A DNA stretch of 64,000 bases from Rachicladosporium sp. CCFEE 5018 (Eukaryota; Ascomycota; Dothideomycetes; Cladosporiales; Cladosporiaceae), in the NCBI GenBank assembly GCA_002077045.2, contig KZ111150.1, positions 1,227,862 through 1,291,861 of the forward strand, in the 5' to 3' direction. The position numbers and the translations under genes were made by a program. This document shows, in pieces, positions 21,821 to 33,542 of this stretch (positions are counted from its first letter, which is position 1; every line of letters begins with the position of its first letter). A model generated the notes under the pieces. The model was not told where the DNA came from and searched no databases. It saw only the letters and a list, made by a program, of their open reading frames with translations.

Positions 21821-23155
21821 ATGAGGATTATCATTCTAGGTACCTGTGACACGAAGCTAGACGAGCTACTCTATCTACGCCAGGAAATCATCAAAAGCAG
21901 TCAAGGTCGCGCCGCTATTGTGTTGATTGATGCTGGCCGAACGCCAGTACATCACGATGCTATCACCTACCCACAGGAGGTCCTGACGACCCTTCATGCA
22001 CCCTCGCCCTCGAAGGATGTTTCGACACTGCCTCGAGGCGAAGTAATTAAATACATGTCGGCCTGCGCCATCAATGCATGCAAAGACGCATTGCGCCCAA
22101 GTCAGGTCAATCCTCCGCACATGACAATCACTGGTGTCATCTCTGCGGGTGGCACAGGCGGTAAGTGAATCAATCAGAAAAGTCCACCATATTCAGCCGG
22201 CTTATGATGAAAAGGCACATCGCTCGCTTCAGCCGTGATGCGTGAAGTCTTCCCGATCGGTTTCCCAAAGCTGATCGTCAGTACCGTCGCATCAGGCGAC
22301 TGCGGCCCGATCGTCGAAGAATCCGATATCACCATGATGAACTCAGTAGTAGACATAGCAGGCACTAACAGCCTCCTCAAGCGGATCCTTTCGAACGCCG
22401 CTGGGGCCATTGTTGGCATGGCAGATGCTTACGAGCGTCCGATGCAGGACAGCTCTCATGCCCAGAACGCAACGGACCAGCGAAAACGTGTTGGGCTCAC
22501 GATGTTCGGCGTGACAACACCCTGCGTGGACAAGATCCGCGACCAGCTGGAGTCAATGTACCCGATCGAATGCTTTGTCTTCCACTGCACTGGCCATGGT
22601 GGCAAAGCCATGGAGCGACTCGTCAGGGAGGGCAAGCTGGACGCAGTGCTCGACATCACTACTACTGAAGTATGCGATCACCTCATGGGCGGCAACATGA
22701 GTGCTGGGCCAGATCGACTCGAAGCTGCGCTGCAGGCAGGTATACCTTGCATCATCTCCGTGGGCGCTACAGACATGGTCAACTTTGGCGCTATTGCCAC
22801 AGTGCCAGAGAAGTACCAGTCAAGAAAGCTCTTCGAGCACAATCCTATGGTCACTCTAATGCGAACGTCACCAGAAGAGTGCAAGGAGATCGGCGACTTT
22901 ATCGCTTGGAAAATCAATCGATTCGCCAAAGTGCCTAAGAAAGTCCAAGTCGTTCTGCCTAGGGGCGGTGTCTCCATGATTGCAACAAAAGACGCGCCCT
23001 TCTACGATGCAGATGCTGACAAGGCTATCTTCGATGCCATCGAGACCGGTCTAAAGGGGTCCGCGGTTGAGGTCATCTCTGATGAACGCCAGATCAATGA
23101 CGAGTCCTTTGCGGTGGATGTAGCGGAGCGTATGGCGCGGCTAATGGATTTGTGA
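21821..23155 (+). CDS. UPF0261 (Tm-1-like ATP-binding) family protein
   Basis: Two exons, 21821-22160 and 22215-23155, encode 426 residues. The 54-nt intron restores SAGGTGGTSLASAVMREV. N-terminal LGTCDTKLDELLYLR and the Gly-rich loop are the nucleotide-binding signatures of UPF0261. Later landmarks are ASGDCGPIVEESDITMMNSVVDIAG, FGVTTPCVD, FHCTGHGGKAMERL, VLDITTTEV and SVGATDMVNFGA. In tomato Tm-1 this domain is N-terminal and is known for inhibiting tomato mosaic virus replication; the role in fungi and bacteria is unknown. Residue 363 is Arg here (AGG, 22961-22963) and Lys in copy B. The Lys form looks closer to the family (LP.KGVS), so the Arg may be an error close to the contig end. Confidence 0.87.
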
Positions 23156-23367
23156 GCGTCGCTCTACAGTCTATTGTGTTGAAGGACGAGAAAATGACTC
23201 AGCGACCTGGATCGTAGTACGGTCGCTCCGTCACTATCATGGTGACAAACGACAACGGTCTCGAGAACGTCGCGAATTCCCGTCAGACAATAACGCCGTG
23301 GCATGCCAAGTCGAATGAAATGATTGATCATCACTGTCCGCTCGAAGTGGCATGTTGTCGGCGACAC
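23156..23367. other. 3' flank of the UPF0261 gene up to the gap
   Basis: 212 bases identical to 46176-46387; no gene. In copy B the same sequence continues without a break into the NmrA-like gene region, which shows what truly follows this block. Confidence 0.8.
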
Positions 23368-23467
23368 NNNNNNNNNNNNNNNNNNNNNNNNNNNNNNNNN
23401 NNNNNNNNNNNNNNNNNNNNNNNNNNNNNNNNNNNNNNNNNNNNNNNNNNNNNNNNNNNNNNNNNNN
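23368..23467. other. Assembly gap, exactly 100 N
   Basis: A run of 100 N, a common placeholder for a gap of unknown size. Both flanks lie inside the 22.9-kb repeat. The sequence that follows the left flank in copy B (from 46388) differs from the sequence after the gap, so the gap hides the only junction that could prove a real tandem array. Confidence 1.
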
Positions 23468-23476
23468 CACGGAGAT

Positions 23477-26400
23477 ATGGCAACCACCGCGGCGCAATCA
23501 GTCGATCGTCCTCTGAATCTGATTCCTGTAGGCTTGAAAGAAGCTGCTCTGGACTCGCCGACCTTTCGCGCAACAGCACTCCATTTCGCCGAGCAGATCG
23601 AGCAAGTTGAGCGATGGCTAGAGGGGTATGTCCGCGCTGCGTCGAAGCTAGTGATCGAGGTCTCCGCTCTAGAGACGCTCATCAACGGCGTCTTAGCCCA
23701 AAGCTCACCTCCTGCTGGTGTCAGCGAGGCGGTGCTAGATCATGACTATACTCTCCTTGCCCTCATGCGGTACGGAGAAGGCGCACGAGAGTTCTGGAAC
23801 ACGACATTGCGAGGTGTGAAGAAGTACGACAACATCGTCGTCGAGCCGATCAAGTCATTCTTGTCCAACGAGCTGAAGGCATTCAAGGACGTCAGACGCG
23901 CCCTGGAGACTGCTCAGAAGAATTTCGACGGTGTGATCTCGCGGTATCTTGGGCAGAACAAGTCGAAAGAGGCGAGCAGTCTCAGAGAAGACGCGTTCCA
24001 GGTACACGAAGCGAGGAAGGCGTACCTGAAGGCCGCGATGGACTTCTGTGTCTTGTCGCCTCAGCTGAGATTCACGCTAGACAAGCTACTTGTGAAAGTC
24101 TTTTCCGAGCAATGGAAAGAAATGCGACTCGCAAGAGAGGCAAACACACCACTGTTCAGCAAGTGGAACGGAGAGATGGACCGAGTACGAGGTTGGAGTA
24201 AGGAGATGGAGGAGTCTGAGCGAGCGTTCAAGAGGGAGCTGGTCACTGCAAGGAGGCAGATTGAAGACAGTGCGGAGCACATGTGGCGTCCAGCGAGGGA
24301 GCTTGAGAGTTACAGTGCGTCTACTGTGCCGTATCTGGGTACAGGGACGTCTGGGCCCAACACTGCACCCTCCGCTACTTCGCCAGGTCTGAACAAAGCG
24401 GAGAAGCAAGGATGGCTGTTCATCAAGACGCTGTCTGGCAAGCCTACACGCACTGTGTGGTCACGAAGGTGGTTCTTTGTGAAGAACGGAATCTTTGGAT
24501 GGCTGGTGCAAGGAGCTCGATCTGGCGGCGTTGAAGAGAGCGAGAAGATCGGTGTACTTCTGTGCAGTGTACGACCTGCGTTCCAAGAGGAAAGACGCTT
24601 CTGTTTCGACGTGAAGACGAAGGATACGAGTATCATCCTGCAAGCTGAAACGCAAGCAGAGCTCACTGAATGGATAAGCGCGTTCGAGATGGCGAAGCGG
24701 AAGGCACTCCAAGATCCTGCGAGCACGGAGGTGAGTGGCACTGTCGGAGTCGACCCTGCGTTCGCGATCAGTCCACCTGTCGCGCCAGAGCTCGCGGCGA
24801 AAGTGGAAGACCGCCACGCTCGAGACGCAAGTGACGACATGAACGGTCTCGCTGCACCAGAACGTGCGGAGACTACGGGCGGCATCGCCAACAGGGCCAG
24901 CTTCGATGTCAACCCCAATCGAAGAGTCACGAGCCTAGAGCGTGGGGAGGGCGAAGGCACACGTGAACACGCCGCTCGCATCATCCAGAAGCTTGATCTG
25001 CACAAACGATCTGCCGCATCATCTTCTGGTGGCCCACAAGGTATCGCAAGCTTGATCAGCGCGAGTCATAACATTCTGCCGGTGGGTCCTGGTGCACCAG
25101 CACCGACAAGCGGCGAGACACCATATCGTAGCTTCACGATGTCAAGCAGCTCCCTCGCACCATCGACACTTGCGAATCCTCCAGCTGCCACGAATCTCAG
25201 TCACACAGCCGTGGTCATTAGTGGGGAGCGCGATCTTGGTCGTATGGACGGCTCAGCGGTGCCATCTGGCATTTTGGCCAATCTTTGGGGTACAACAGCT
25301 TGGGGCTACGTGAACAAGCTGGGTGAAGATGGCCAGATGTCGCAGGCTACACCCGCATCAGCATCAGAGCGACCAGATACAGGAATCGCTCCTACTACCG
25401 CCCAAGATGACCTTGGCATCATGGATGGCGAGTCAGAGAATAGGCTTCTCGTGCTTGGCGACCCATCTGTTGGTCTCGGAAGCCTAGCACATCGCAAGAC
25501 TATGAGCACTGCGGACATTGTAGCAACGGCAACTCCGATAAGCGGGGCAAAGGAGCCGACAAATGCTTACCCGAACTACTACCCGCTTGCACTCAAGGCA
25601 CAGCAAGCGCAGTTTCGCATGCTGTTCCCATCCTTGGTGGCAAATGACAAGGTGGTACTCGTCTTCAGGGCAACCTGGAACCCAAATGAGCAGCAGGACT
25701 TTCCTGGACGAGTCTATGTCACGACAAAAGCTGTGTACTTCTACAGTCATCATCTTGGGCTCGTGCTGACCACTAGCGTCGACTTAAGCAGCATTGAAGA
25801 GGTCACCGCAGCACCTGGGCGAGATTGCGATTTCATGTACCTACACCTCAAAGACAACAACTCACGAATCGACGAACTCCGTCGCATCACGATCAAGATC
25901 TTCCTTGAACCACTCCGGCTACTGCAGAGGCGCCTCAGCTACCTTGTACACAATGCTGCTGCTGAGAGGCCGAGTGAGATCGAAGAAGTGCTCAAGACGC
26001 TGATCAGAATGGAAGGCGAGGATCTCAAGCGCAGCTCTTCTGTCGAAAGCTGGGAAGACGTACGCTACACTCCTGATGAGGGAGCCACAGGACAGCTAGA
26101 CTCCCGACGGCCTCGCAACGTCAAGGCGAGTCTGCACGTCGACGGCAACCTTTACGGCGAGCCCACCAGAACTGGCAAGGAGATACAGAAGTTCAAGCTT
26201 CCATCATCGGCAGTGCAGTATGCGCCGCAAGGTATGCGTGCGTTCATCTCACGGGACTTTAACGTCAGTGCAAAGGCCCTGTTCCACGTGGTCTTCGGGG
26301 ACAAGAGTGCTGTCTTCCAGCTGCTGTACTGCAATCGCTGGGGTGCCGATATCGTGCAGTCTCCATGGACGAAGCCAGACGGAGCAGCCCACTGGACTCA

Positions 26401-27595
26401 TCACTTCTCTAGCGACGATCCGACCACGCCGATGAGCGACATACAGACCATTGACATCTACAATGACCATCTCTGCTATGTTGTCACCAACACGAAGCGT
26501 CCATGGCGGCTGCCCTTCGCCAATCGCTTCACCCTAACGTCGAAGATAGTCATCACGCACTCTGCAAAATCGAGATGCAAGCTAGCGGTCTATCAGCAAA
26601 TTCGCTGGAGCCGCGCGCCTCGACCCACCTACTTCCAGCGTCTGATCGAGACACACGCTTTTAACAACCTGGAAGCTGATGCGCTGGATCTGACCAATGT
26701 GGCCATGGACCAAGTAGCCAAGCTCGGCAATCACAGCAAGACCAACAAAGCCGTCGACATCTTCGGCGCAATTGGTGTTGCGACGCAACCGACGCGACTA
26801 GACTCGTCTGCCGCCCCGACTTTGGCCGTGTTGAAGAACGCAAAGCAAGCCAGACGGCAGACTTTGCCAGGTATGGTCCTCGACGATGCATTGCAACGGC
26901 TTGTCCAGCTCTTCTATGGCGTGTTTGACGTCTTGATCGCGATCAGCAAAAGTATCATCAGTGTCTGCAACGCACACTCTATCCTTGTCCTGCTACTAGC
27001 CGCAAGCTTTGCGTACAATACCTGGTACGGCTATCGCGACTCTTACGTGTGGTACAATGAGCGCAGCGCCGCGAAATTTGTCGCGAGACTAGGCGTGACG
27101 CCGAGCCCTGTCATGGCAAGAGCGGTATATGTGAGCGATATCGAGGAGCTCGTCACACCGAATCTGGACAACGTGACAGCTTTGGCTTTCGGCTCAGATA
27201 GCGTCAAGACTTGCAGGTCGACGTTTGGGCAGCAACTCACACCTGCGTTGGTCAGTACCGACAAGGCTTATCGGTCCGACCATAGACTCAGTCGTACACG
27301 CGACGCGATCGCGAGGTATCGACATGATTTGCTTGTCGCACTGCGGGTCGTCAATCGCGTCGAGAAGGACGTGGTGCTGGCTGAGTACGACACGTGGGTA
27401 CGAGAAGAGGCTGCGAAGTGCGAGAAGATGAGGGATGTGCTGCAGGGGAGAGAGAAAGCACGAAGTAAAGCCAAAAGTAAGGAGCAGCAAGTCATTTCGA
27501 GCAAAGAGCGAGGCGTCCGTGAGGAATTGGAGCGATACTGTGGGAGCTGCAACGTGGAACTCGCGCGCGTGAAGAATGGGACATCGTTGCTGTGA
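23477..27595 (+). CDS. Sip3/LAM-type BAR-PH-GRAM-VASt membrane protein (copy B)
   Basis: Same 1372-residue product as at 457-4575, with no residue difference seen. Only 9 bases precede the ATG before the gap, so no promoter is present. An open frame running through the N run into 23324 is meaningless. If the duplication is an artefact, this is the same gene counted twice. Confidence 0.8.
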   Translation: MATTAAQSVDRPLNLIPVGLKEAALDSPTFRATALHFAEQIEQVERWLEGYVRAASKLVIEVSALETLINGVLAQSSPPAGVSEAVLDHDYTLLALMRYGEGAREFWNTTLRGVKKYDNIVVEPIKSFLSNELKAFKDVRRALETAQKNFDGVISRYLGQNKSKEASSLREDAFQVHEARKAYLKAAMDFCVLSPQLRFTLDKLLVKVFSEQWKEMRLAREANTPLFSKWNGEMDRVRGWSKEMEESERAFKRELVTARRQIEDSAEHMWRPARELESYSASTVPYLGTGTSGPNTAPSATSPGLNKAEKQGWLFIKTLSGKPTRTVWSRRWFFVKNGIFGWLVQGARSGGVEESEKIGVLLCSVRPAFQEERRFCFDVKTKDTSIILQAETQAELTEWISAFEMAKRKALQDPASTEVSGTVGVDPAFAISPPVAPELAAKVEDRHARDASDDMNGLAAPERAETTGGIANRASFDVNPNRRVTSLERGEGEGTREHAARIIQKLDLHKRSAASSSGGPQGIASLISASHNILPVGPGAPAPTSGETPYRSFTMSSSSLAPSTLANPPAATNLSHTAVVISGERDLGRMDGSAVPSGILANLWGTTAWGYVNKLGEDGQMSQATPASASERPDTGIAPTTAQDDLGIMDGESENRLLVLGDPSVGLGSLAHRKTMSTADIVATATPISGAKEPTNAYPNYYPLALKAQQAQFRMLFPSLVANDKVVLVFRATWNPNEQQDFPGRVYVTTKAVYFYSHHLGLVLTTSVDLSSIEEVTAAPGRDCDFMYLHLKDNNSRIDELRRITIKIFLEPLRLLQRRLSYLVHNAAAERPSEIEEVLKTLIRMEGEDLKRSSSVESWEDVRYTPDEGATGQLDSRRPRNVKASLHVDGNLYGEPTRTGKEIQKFKLPSSAVQYAPQGMRAFISRDFNVSAKALFHVVFGDKSAVFQLLYCNRWGADIVQSPWTKPDGAAHWTHHFSSDDPTTPMSDIQTIDIYNDHLCYVVTNTKRPWRLPFANRFTLTSKIVITHSAKSRCKLAVYQQIRWSRAPRPTYFQRLIETHAFNNLEADALDLTNVAMDQVAKLGNHSKTNKAVDIFGAIGVATQPTRLDSSAAPTLAVLKNAKQARRQTLPGMVLDDALQRLVQLFYGVFDVLIAISKSIISVCNAHSILVLLLAASFAYNTWYGYRDSYVWYNERSAAKFVARLGVTPSPVMARAVYVSDIEELVTPNLDNVTALAFGSDSVKTCRSTFGQQLTPALVSTDKAYRSDHRLSRTRDAIARYRHDLLVALRVVNRVEKDVVLAEYDTWVREEAAKCEKMRDVLQGREKARSKAKSKEQQVISSKERGVREELERYCGSCNVELARVKNGTSLL

Positions 27596-27783
27596 ATGCA
27601 TTGCATGGCGTAGCATGGGTGTGAGCGATCAGCTTTGGGCATGTTGTGAGATATTCCTGTGGCATTTTCTAGCATGTTGACTGTGTATACTAAGCTGCAT
27701 TAATCCTCAACCTCCTGCCAAATCGCTTCGTCCGCTTTAGGTTCACCCACCCAATCAATCTCGTCGCCAATCCTCGCAATTCC

Positions 27784-28645
27784 CTACAGCCCCGGCGCCA
27801 GCAGACCGTACTCTCCCGGCACGATCGTCCCGTTCGCCACCGCCGCCCCATGCGCCGCCGCCAACCTCCCATAAGCAGGAAAGTACACATTCAACCACGG
27901 CAGCACCTCCGGCAGCCCCGGCGTGTTCCTCCAATCCCGCATCAAATCACACACAATACTGAACAAACTCACCAGCTGCACGCCAGCCCTCGCCATCCGA
28001 TCATTACTCACGTCTCTGATGAGCTCGGTGGTAGTCCCTGAGGCTTCGACATTGGCCCAGACGTCGTAGCCTTCTGAACGCAAAGAGAGGGCAAGGAATG
28101 TGGTGCAGACGTCTGTTGTGATGCCGGCGACGATTATTTGGGAGCGGTTGGTGGCGCGGATCGCAGCGCGGAACTGCGCGTTGTCCCAGGCGTCTACTTC
28201 GCCTTGGCGGGCTACGACGGGGACGGAGGGGTACCTTCATGGCTCGCATTAGGACTGATGACGATCTGCTCGTCATGATATTTGTCGACTTCAAGGCTGA
28301 CTTACATGTCCAGAATAGCCTTCGGCAGCATACCGTTTGGTCCCTGCTGCGCAGACGTGCTGAGCACGACGGGTATGTCGAATAGCTTGCCCAGTGCGGC
28401 GTGAGCGATCATGTTGTTGTAGTACAGCGTCGGATCGAAGTCGCGGGCGAGACTGTACAGGCCATCTTGCAAGTCCAGGACGAGGAGCGCGGCTTTGGTC
28501 TTGTCGAGACGTACGAAAGGCACAGCTACTTTCTGGTCAGCGCTCGGGTCGCAGGTGACGATCTAATTGAGCATGGCCCCATACAGTCTGCCAAGGTGCT
28601 GGCAATAGCGGCCGAGATGACCAGAACTGCTGAAAGGAGCTTCAT
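27784..28645 (-). CDS. Secreted isochorismatase-family hydrolase (copy B)
   Basis: Same three-exon gene as at 4764-5625: exons 28645-28585, about 28525-28306 and 28234-27784. Signal peptide, VLDLQDG and TTDVC motifs are unchanged. Confidence 0.78.
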
Positions 28646-30536
28646 GGCTATAGATGCGGCTCTTGATACTTCGGTGAAGTTGAAGGAAATGATACTGGAT
28701 GCTCGAATGAACCCATACGGCGGGTTGAAGAAGTACTTATACCGGTGACTTGCCTTATCAATGGCCGGCTGACTTCGCAGTCTGCTGGAAAGGACTTGCC
28801 TCGTTTCTCTACCACTTTCGGTGAAAGCAAGCCCGTGTTGGTGTGACATGTATTGTGGTCAAGGTACAGCGTAACAGCGTCAATGATGCCTGGTCATTAG
28901 ATGCGTTGGTCCACGGTGGTCAAAGTTCCGTCCAGTCAGTACCCTGTCTGCAGCCTATATGCGATGCCCGAAGACTGGGCCGGTATACGAGGAAGGTCCA
29001 CAGCCTAAGGCGAAGTAATCGTGATGCAGTGCCCATTGTATATGTTGTGTAGTCGTCTGCCCTCGTGCACCCTCCACCAGCTCTACCGCCAAGCGCTTCG
29101 TCAGCCGTCAGTCAGCTGTTGGGAGCGACGCATACGGAGTCTTCCCTCGAGCAGTTCCATATGCCGATGCAAAGTCAGCACTGGTGCTATACTGCATCTC
29201 CCGGCACGAGAGCATGTGCGTCTCCAAAATACGAGAAGCGGTCAATGCTGTTGGTAGCTCGTCCCCTCGCTCCCAATGGTCTCGTGCGGCTTGCAATCAT
29301 CTCACTGAGCTGCACCGCAACGGCTTAGGAGAGGTTCCGCCTACGCGTGTAGGATGCAAGTATGCTTCACCAGTGACATACCAACCCTCCCTCCCCTTCC
29401 CCTTCTCAAACCCTCCCCGAACTCTGCCATCCCGTCCCGACTCAAGCATTTCAGCCGAAAACCCCATTCGTCTCCTCCTCCTCGGTCTGGCGGTACACTA
29501 GCACTCGTCACCACGAGGCGTCTGTCTTCGCAGTCCAGCCGCGTTTATAGCACTTATACTTCATCCCTTCCCCGTCAGATGCCGGTAGGGGTCCCAGAGC
29601 GGAAGGTGGCAGCGACAGTGCTAAGCTTCGCCAAGCTCGATTCGACTCGGTCCGCGCCTTATTCGCGCCATGGTAGAGATTGGATCTCGACCAGAATGTC
29701 GCCCGCTCAGACCAACGGTCGAGGACCAGCGACGGGAATACGGGAGTCGAGTGGTGGGGATGATGAACCACGTTCCGAGCGACTGCAGAGTAAGTTGAGT
29801 GGACGTTGGGCTTGGAAGCTAGTGGGCATCACTTCTTGGCATCATTGTATGGTCCGGAGACGAAATGGTATGAGCTGAGGGCCATGGTACTGTATGGAGT
29901 GGTGAGCGGGAGTGGATGGAGAGCAGGTTGATCAGAAGTCAGCAATGAGACGAGCTCTGGAGGCTGGACTGGAAACGTGCACTTTCAATATCGACAATAA
30001 AGAAAATGATGAAGGGAGCGGCATGGTGTGAGCATGTTGAACTTATACGCGCTCGATGTTCTGGCTTCGATGTCTGCTGCAACATAGCTATACGGATATA
30101 GAAGCGCGCCTATCTGCTACTTGTCAAGCGAACATGTTCTCGCACCGTTTCCTGCAGCTGATCCTCCCTTTTTCGAAGCAAGACTACACCTATTGTTTGA
30201 ACCGCTATGCAAAGCATATCAAGTCGTGAAGCGCATCCTAGAAATCCGACTACCCGTGCCAGGCGACCCAATGACGAGACTGAGTAGGGTGTCTGTTGAT
30301 ACAGGCGGCTGGACGGATGAGGTTGAAAGCAATCTCGTGTGAAGCGTACGAGTCGTTAAGTCATTATGCATCATTGCATGATATCGAGTGCCGGTAAGAA
30401 GTGATTTTGGTTGTTGCGACATTCAGGTCTCCGGGGCGTTCGGATCGACACTGATCGGGTCGAGTGACGGCGTGGTCCAGCCGATCCTCAAAGTCGTCGG
30501 GACAGATGCTGCATTTCAGTATACCGGGCTGGCTGA

Positions 30537-31672
30537 CTACGCCGTTGCCTCGGGGATCTGGCTGCGACGCATCTTCTCGGACTCGAGGTTCTCGTACAGG
30601 AGATACAGAGCCTTCTCGTTTGCACTTGGGCCGCCAGTGATCGTGAACATGCGTTCGCCGCTGTCGTCGTGAGGCGCCTTGGCGATGCTGATGCGTGCGC
30701 CAGAGGTCTTGCGGATCTCGCTGATCTTACTGCCACCACGTCCGATGATGCAGCCCACCATGTCGGCGGGGATTGAGATGTTCTGCGTCTGGATATCTTC
30801 GCCCTCCTCGACGGTGGCTTGGCCAGCACCAGCGCTATCGCCGTTCTGACGGGGTGCATACTGTTGCTGAGAGGCTCCGGTAAAGTCCGCGCCATTGCCA
30901 GTGCGGTTGAAGCTGCGTGGAGCACCGTAGCCACCTCCATTGGTGGGTGGACTGCCAAGTGCACCGCCTTGAACACGTGTGACTGGGCTGTAGAGGACTG
31001 TGCCGAAGCCGCGCTGTTCGTCATCGACAAGGCAGCGACCGATCTCCCACACCGCCTTTTGGACGCCCTCAGGTGTGCCTTGTACCTCGACGATGCGCTC
31101 AGTTGACTGTGGTAGCATCTTCTTCTGCGCGACCATGCGAACGCCTGAGCCGTCCTGGATCTGCTTGATCTTGGCTCCTTGTCGGCCAATGATCGTACCC
31201 ATTTGGTTGTGCGAGATTAGAAGACGGATTGCTATGTCATTGTCAGTCACTTCTTCGTGATCCAGCGACAGTTGCACATACGATGAGTATTCGGACTGGC
31301 TACGACACCTCCCATGCCCACCTGCGGCGCACCCTTGACAAGCCCATCGGCAACCAAGCCATAGGCCTCAGCGATCGCGTTCAGCGCTCCACTGACTGTC
31401 AAGATGCGGTCATGAACACCAGGCACAACCTTGCTAACGCCAGCCCTGACCCCAGTCTTCTCACGCAGCTCGGCGACGTTGGCGCCCGCCTTGCCAATGA
31501 TTACGCCAGCCTCTTTCGACGTGACGATAGCACGCAGAGTAAGCTGCGCTTGGCCATATTCCTCGTCTGTGCGCGGGGTGTCGTCGTGGTTGGTATTCAG
31601 GGCACCGAGTCTATCAGTGATGTTGTGGACACCTACATCGACTCCGGGCGAGGTCGCTTCTTGGCCTGACAT
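30537..31672 (-). CDS. Three-KH-domain RNA-binding protein (copy B)
   Basis: Same 361-residue product as at 7517-8652: exons 31672-31282 and 31231-30537. All three GxxG loops are intact. Confidence 0.85.
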
Positions 31673-32174
31673 GGCGGGAGAGATTCGGATTGTTTGTTAC
31701 GGGATGATTTAGGTATCACGTGAAGAAGGCAACCTCGTAGGAAGCTTAAGCGGGGGGTCGTGAGGTGTGGTCGGACGAACTGCGGTGTCGCGTATCAGTA
31801 CCAATTCCTGCGAGCTCGTGGTGGGGTTGACTAACGGAGGAGAGACCGAAGGAGGGGGTGAAGTGAGAGGGAGAGGGGCGGAGCGACGAGGTGATGAGAG
31901 TGCTATGCCTTTCGAAGTAGCATGGAGGTGCGTGTCGAGAGTGAGGAAGAAGAAGAGGTGAGGTCGAAGGTACCGTCGCGACTGCTGCACAGAGCTTGGT
32001 AAATTCGTGTGGTGGCAGGAACTCATCGCCCAATCAGCGCCTGCCACACAAACTCGCCTGTGAAATAAGGTATGTACATACGTATATACTGACATGGGGA
32101 ACTTGTGAGGTGAGATGCCTTCAGACGATTTCTGAAAGCACAAGATAATTGATGTGAAGAGCTTTTGAATACAC

Positions 32175-33542
32175 TCATTGCATCTTCTGCTTCCCAGCCA
32201 ACAGCGCATCGCATAGTGCAACATAACCATCAACAAAGGTCTTTATCGGTATCCTCTCCGTGACACTCATCATCATCCACTCAATCTCGTGCCGATGCAC
32301 TTCGTTTGTCCCGTTACTCACAGCTTCGGGCTTCATACCCTTCCGATCCATGGCTAGCATTTCGTCCAACGTCTGCTTCGGCCACACCCTTTCCAGAACC
32401 CGAACGCCCGTCTTGCTCGCGACCACGTCACGTGCTGCATAGATGTCCTCAGGGGAGTAGCCACAGAAGGCAGTCCGAGTCTGACAACAAGTCGTCTCTT
32501 CTGGCATGAATTGGATGATTTGCTGGCCATCTGGAGCTTTCTTGTCCTTGGTGGCAGCTTTGACACCTGATGTGACTTCGATCATTTTCTCCCGTTTCCG
32601 AGCAAATGTTCCGATGTTTTCGTTGTAGCCTCGTTCGGAGTCGATGACCTGATATGCAAGGCTGAACGCATTGCCACCCGCTCTGCGTTGCCACATCTTT
32701 GCGTCGGCAATGAGCGTTTTGTCGTTAGCGAGCAGCATCGCGCCACTTGCGCTCTGAAGCGCCTTGTAGAAGCTCATATAGATGGTGTCGAAGAGCTGAG
32801 CGATGTCCTTGAATGTTTTGCCAGAAAGAGCTTGGTAGTACGGCTCGATCTCCCAGATCCTCGCACCATCACAATGCAGCACGACACCTGCAATCTTGCA
32901 CGCTGATGAGATCTCGACTAGCTCATCGAATGTGTAAGTAGCACAGCCCAGATTCCTGTTTGGCAACTCTAGTAGCAGGACTGCAGGTCGCTTGTCTGCG
33001 GGTAACTCTAGCAGCGTCTTGATCTCCTGCACCGTTGGCAGAGCATCAGGGCTTGCACCAAGTAGAGTACGCTCCAGACCGTAGAGCTCCTCGTATGCTC
33101 GTTCCTCTGCAGACTCGAGATGACACGAGACGTGCCACGCGACTCGTGGATTGCTGGCGCGAGTGCAGTGAATCTTCAGTGCGGCCAGTTGGGCTTGTAC
33201 ACCAGTGATGAAGAAGAGTCCAGCCTCCTTGCCGAACAGCTTCGCGATATGGTTCTCGAAATGCGACTTGTGCTTGCCATCACCGTAGCCGTCCTTGTCG
33301 ACAATTTCGGGCAGGCTCAGAAGGTCCTTCCGCTGATCGAAGACATCCTCACGAAGTGCTTTCTTCAGGTACTGCTCCGGACCCTTGGCGTAATTCGCAG
33401 TCCGTTCAAAGCTTTCTGCTGGAGTGCTTGGGGGCGCAAACATGCACAGTCGCACTGATTCCGGGATGGGATCAACTTTGGTGGCAGAGTCGCCACAGTC
33501 TGCTGTCGCAGTGACCACGGTCGCACTACCTGAGTCTGCCAT
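32175..33542 (-). CDS. PLP-dependent threonine-aldolase-like protein (copy B)
   Basis: Same 455-residue single-exon product as at 9155-10522, with the candidate cofactor lysine K260 unchanged. Confidence 0.82.
   Translation of the reverse strand: MADSGSATVVTATADCGDSATKVDPIPESVRLCMFAPPSTPAESFERTANYAKGPEQYLKKALREDVFDQRKDLLSLPEIVDKDGYGDGKHKSHFENHIAKLFGKEAGLFFITGVQAQLAALKIHCTRASNPRVAWHVSCHLESAEERAYEELYGLERTLLGASPDALPTVQEIKTLLELPADKRPAVLLLELPNRNLGCATYTFDELVEISSACKIAGVVLHCDGARIWEIEPYYQALSGKTFKDIAQLFDTIYMSFYKALQSASGAMLLANDKTLIADAKMWQRRAGGNAFSLAYQVIDSERGYNENIGTFARKREKMIEVTSGVKAATKDKKAPDGQQIIQFMPEETTCCQTRTAFCGYSPEDIYAARDVVASKTGVRVLERVWPKQTLDEMLAMDRKGMKPEAVSNGTNEVHRHEIEWMMMSVTERIPIKTFVDGYVALCDALLAGKQKMQ

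Larger units (their letters stand above)
448..23367. repeat. Copy A of a 22.9-kb near-identical direct repeat (end of first contig)
   Basis: Every base I compared here recurs 23,020 positions further on, at 23468-46387, in the same orientation. Predicted proteins in the two copies are identical except for one residue in the UPF0261 gene. The unit ends exactly where the N run begins at 23368. The left flank (1-447) is unique and carries the upstream region of the first gene. This is the pattern of two contigs that overlap at their ends but were scaffolded without merging. Confidence 0.97.
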
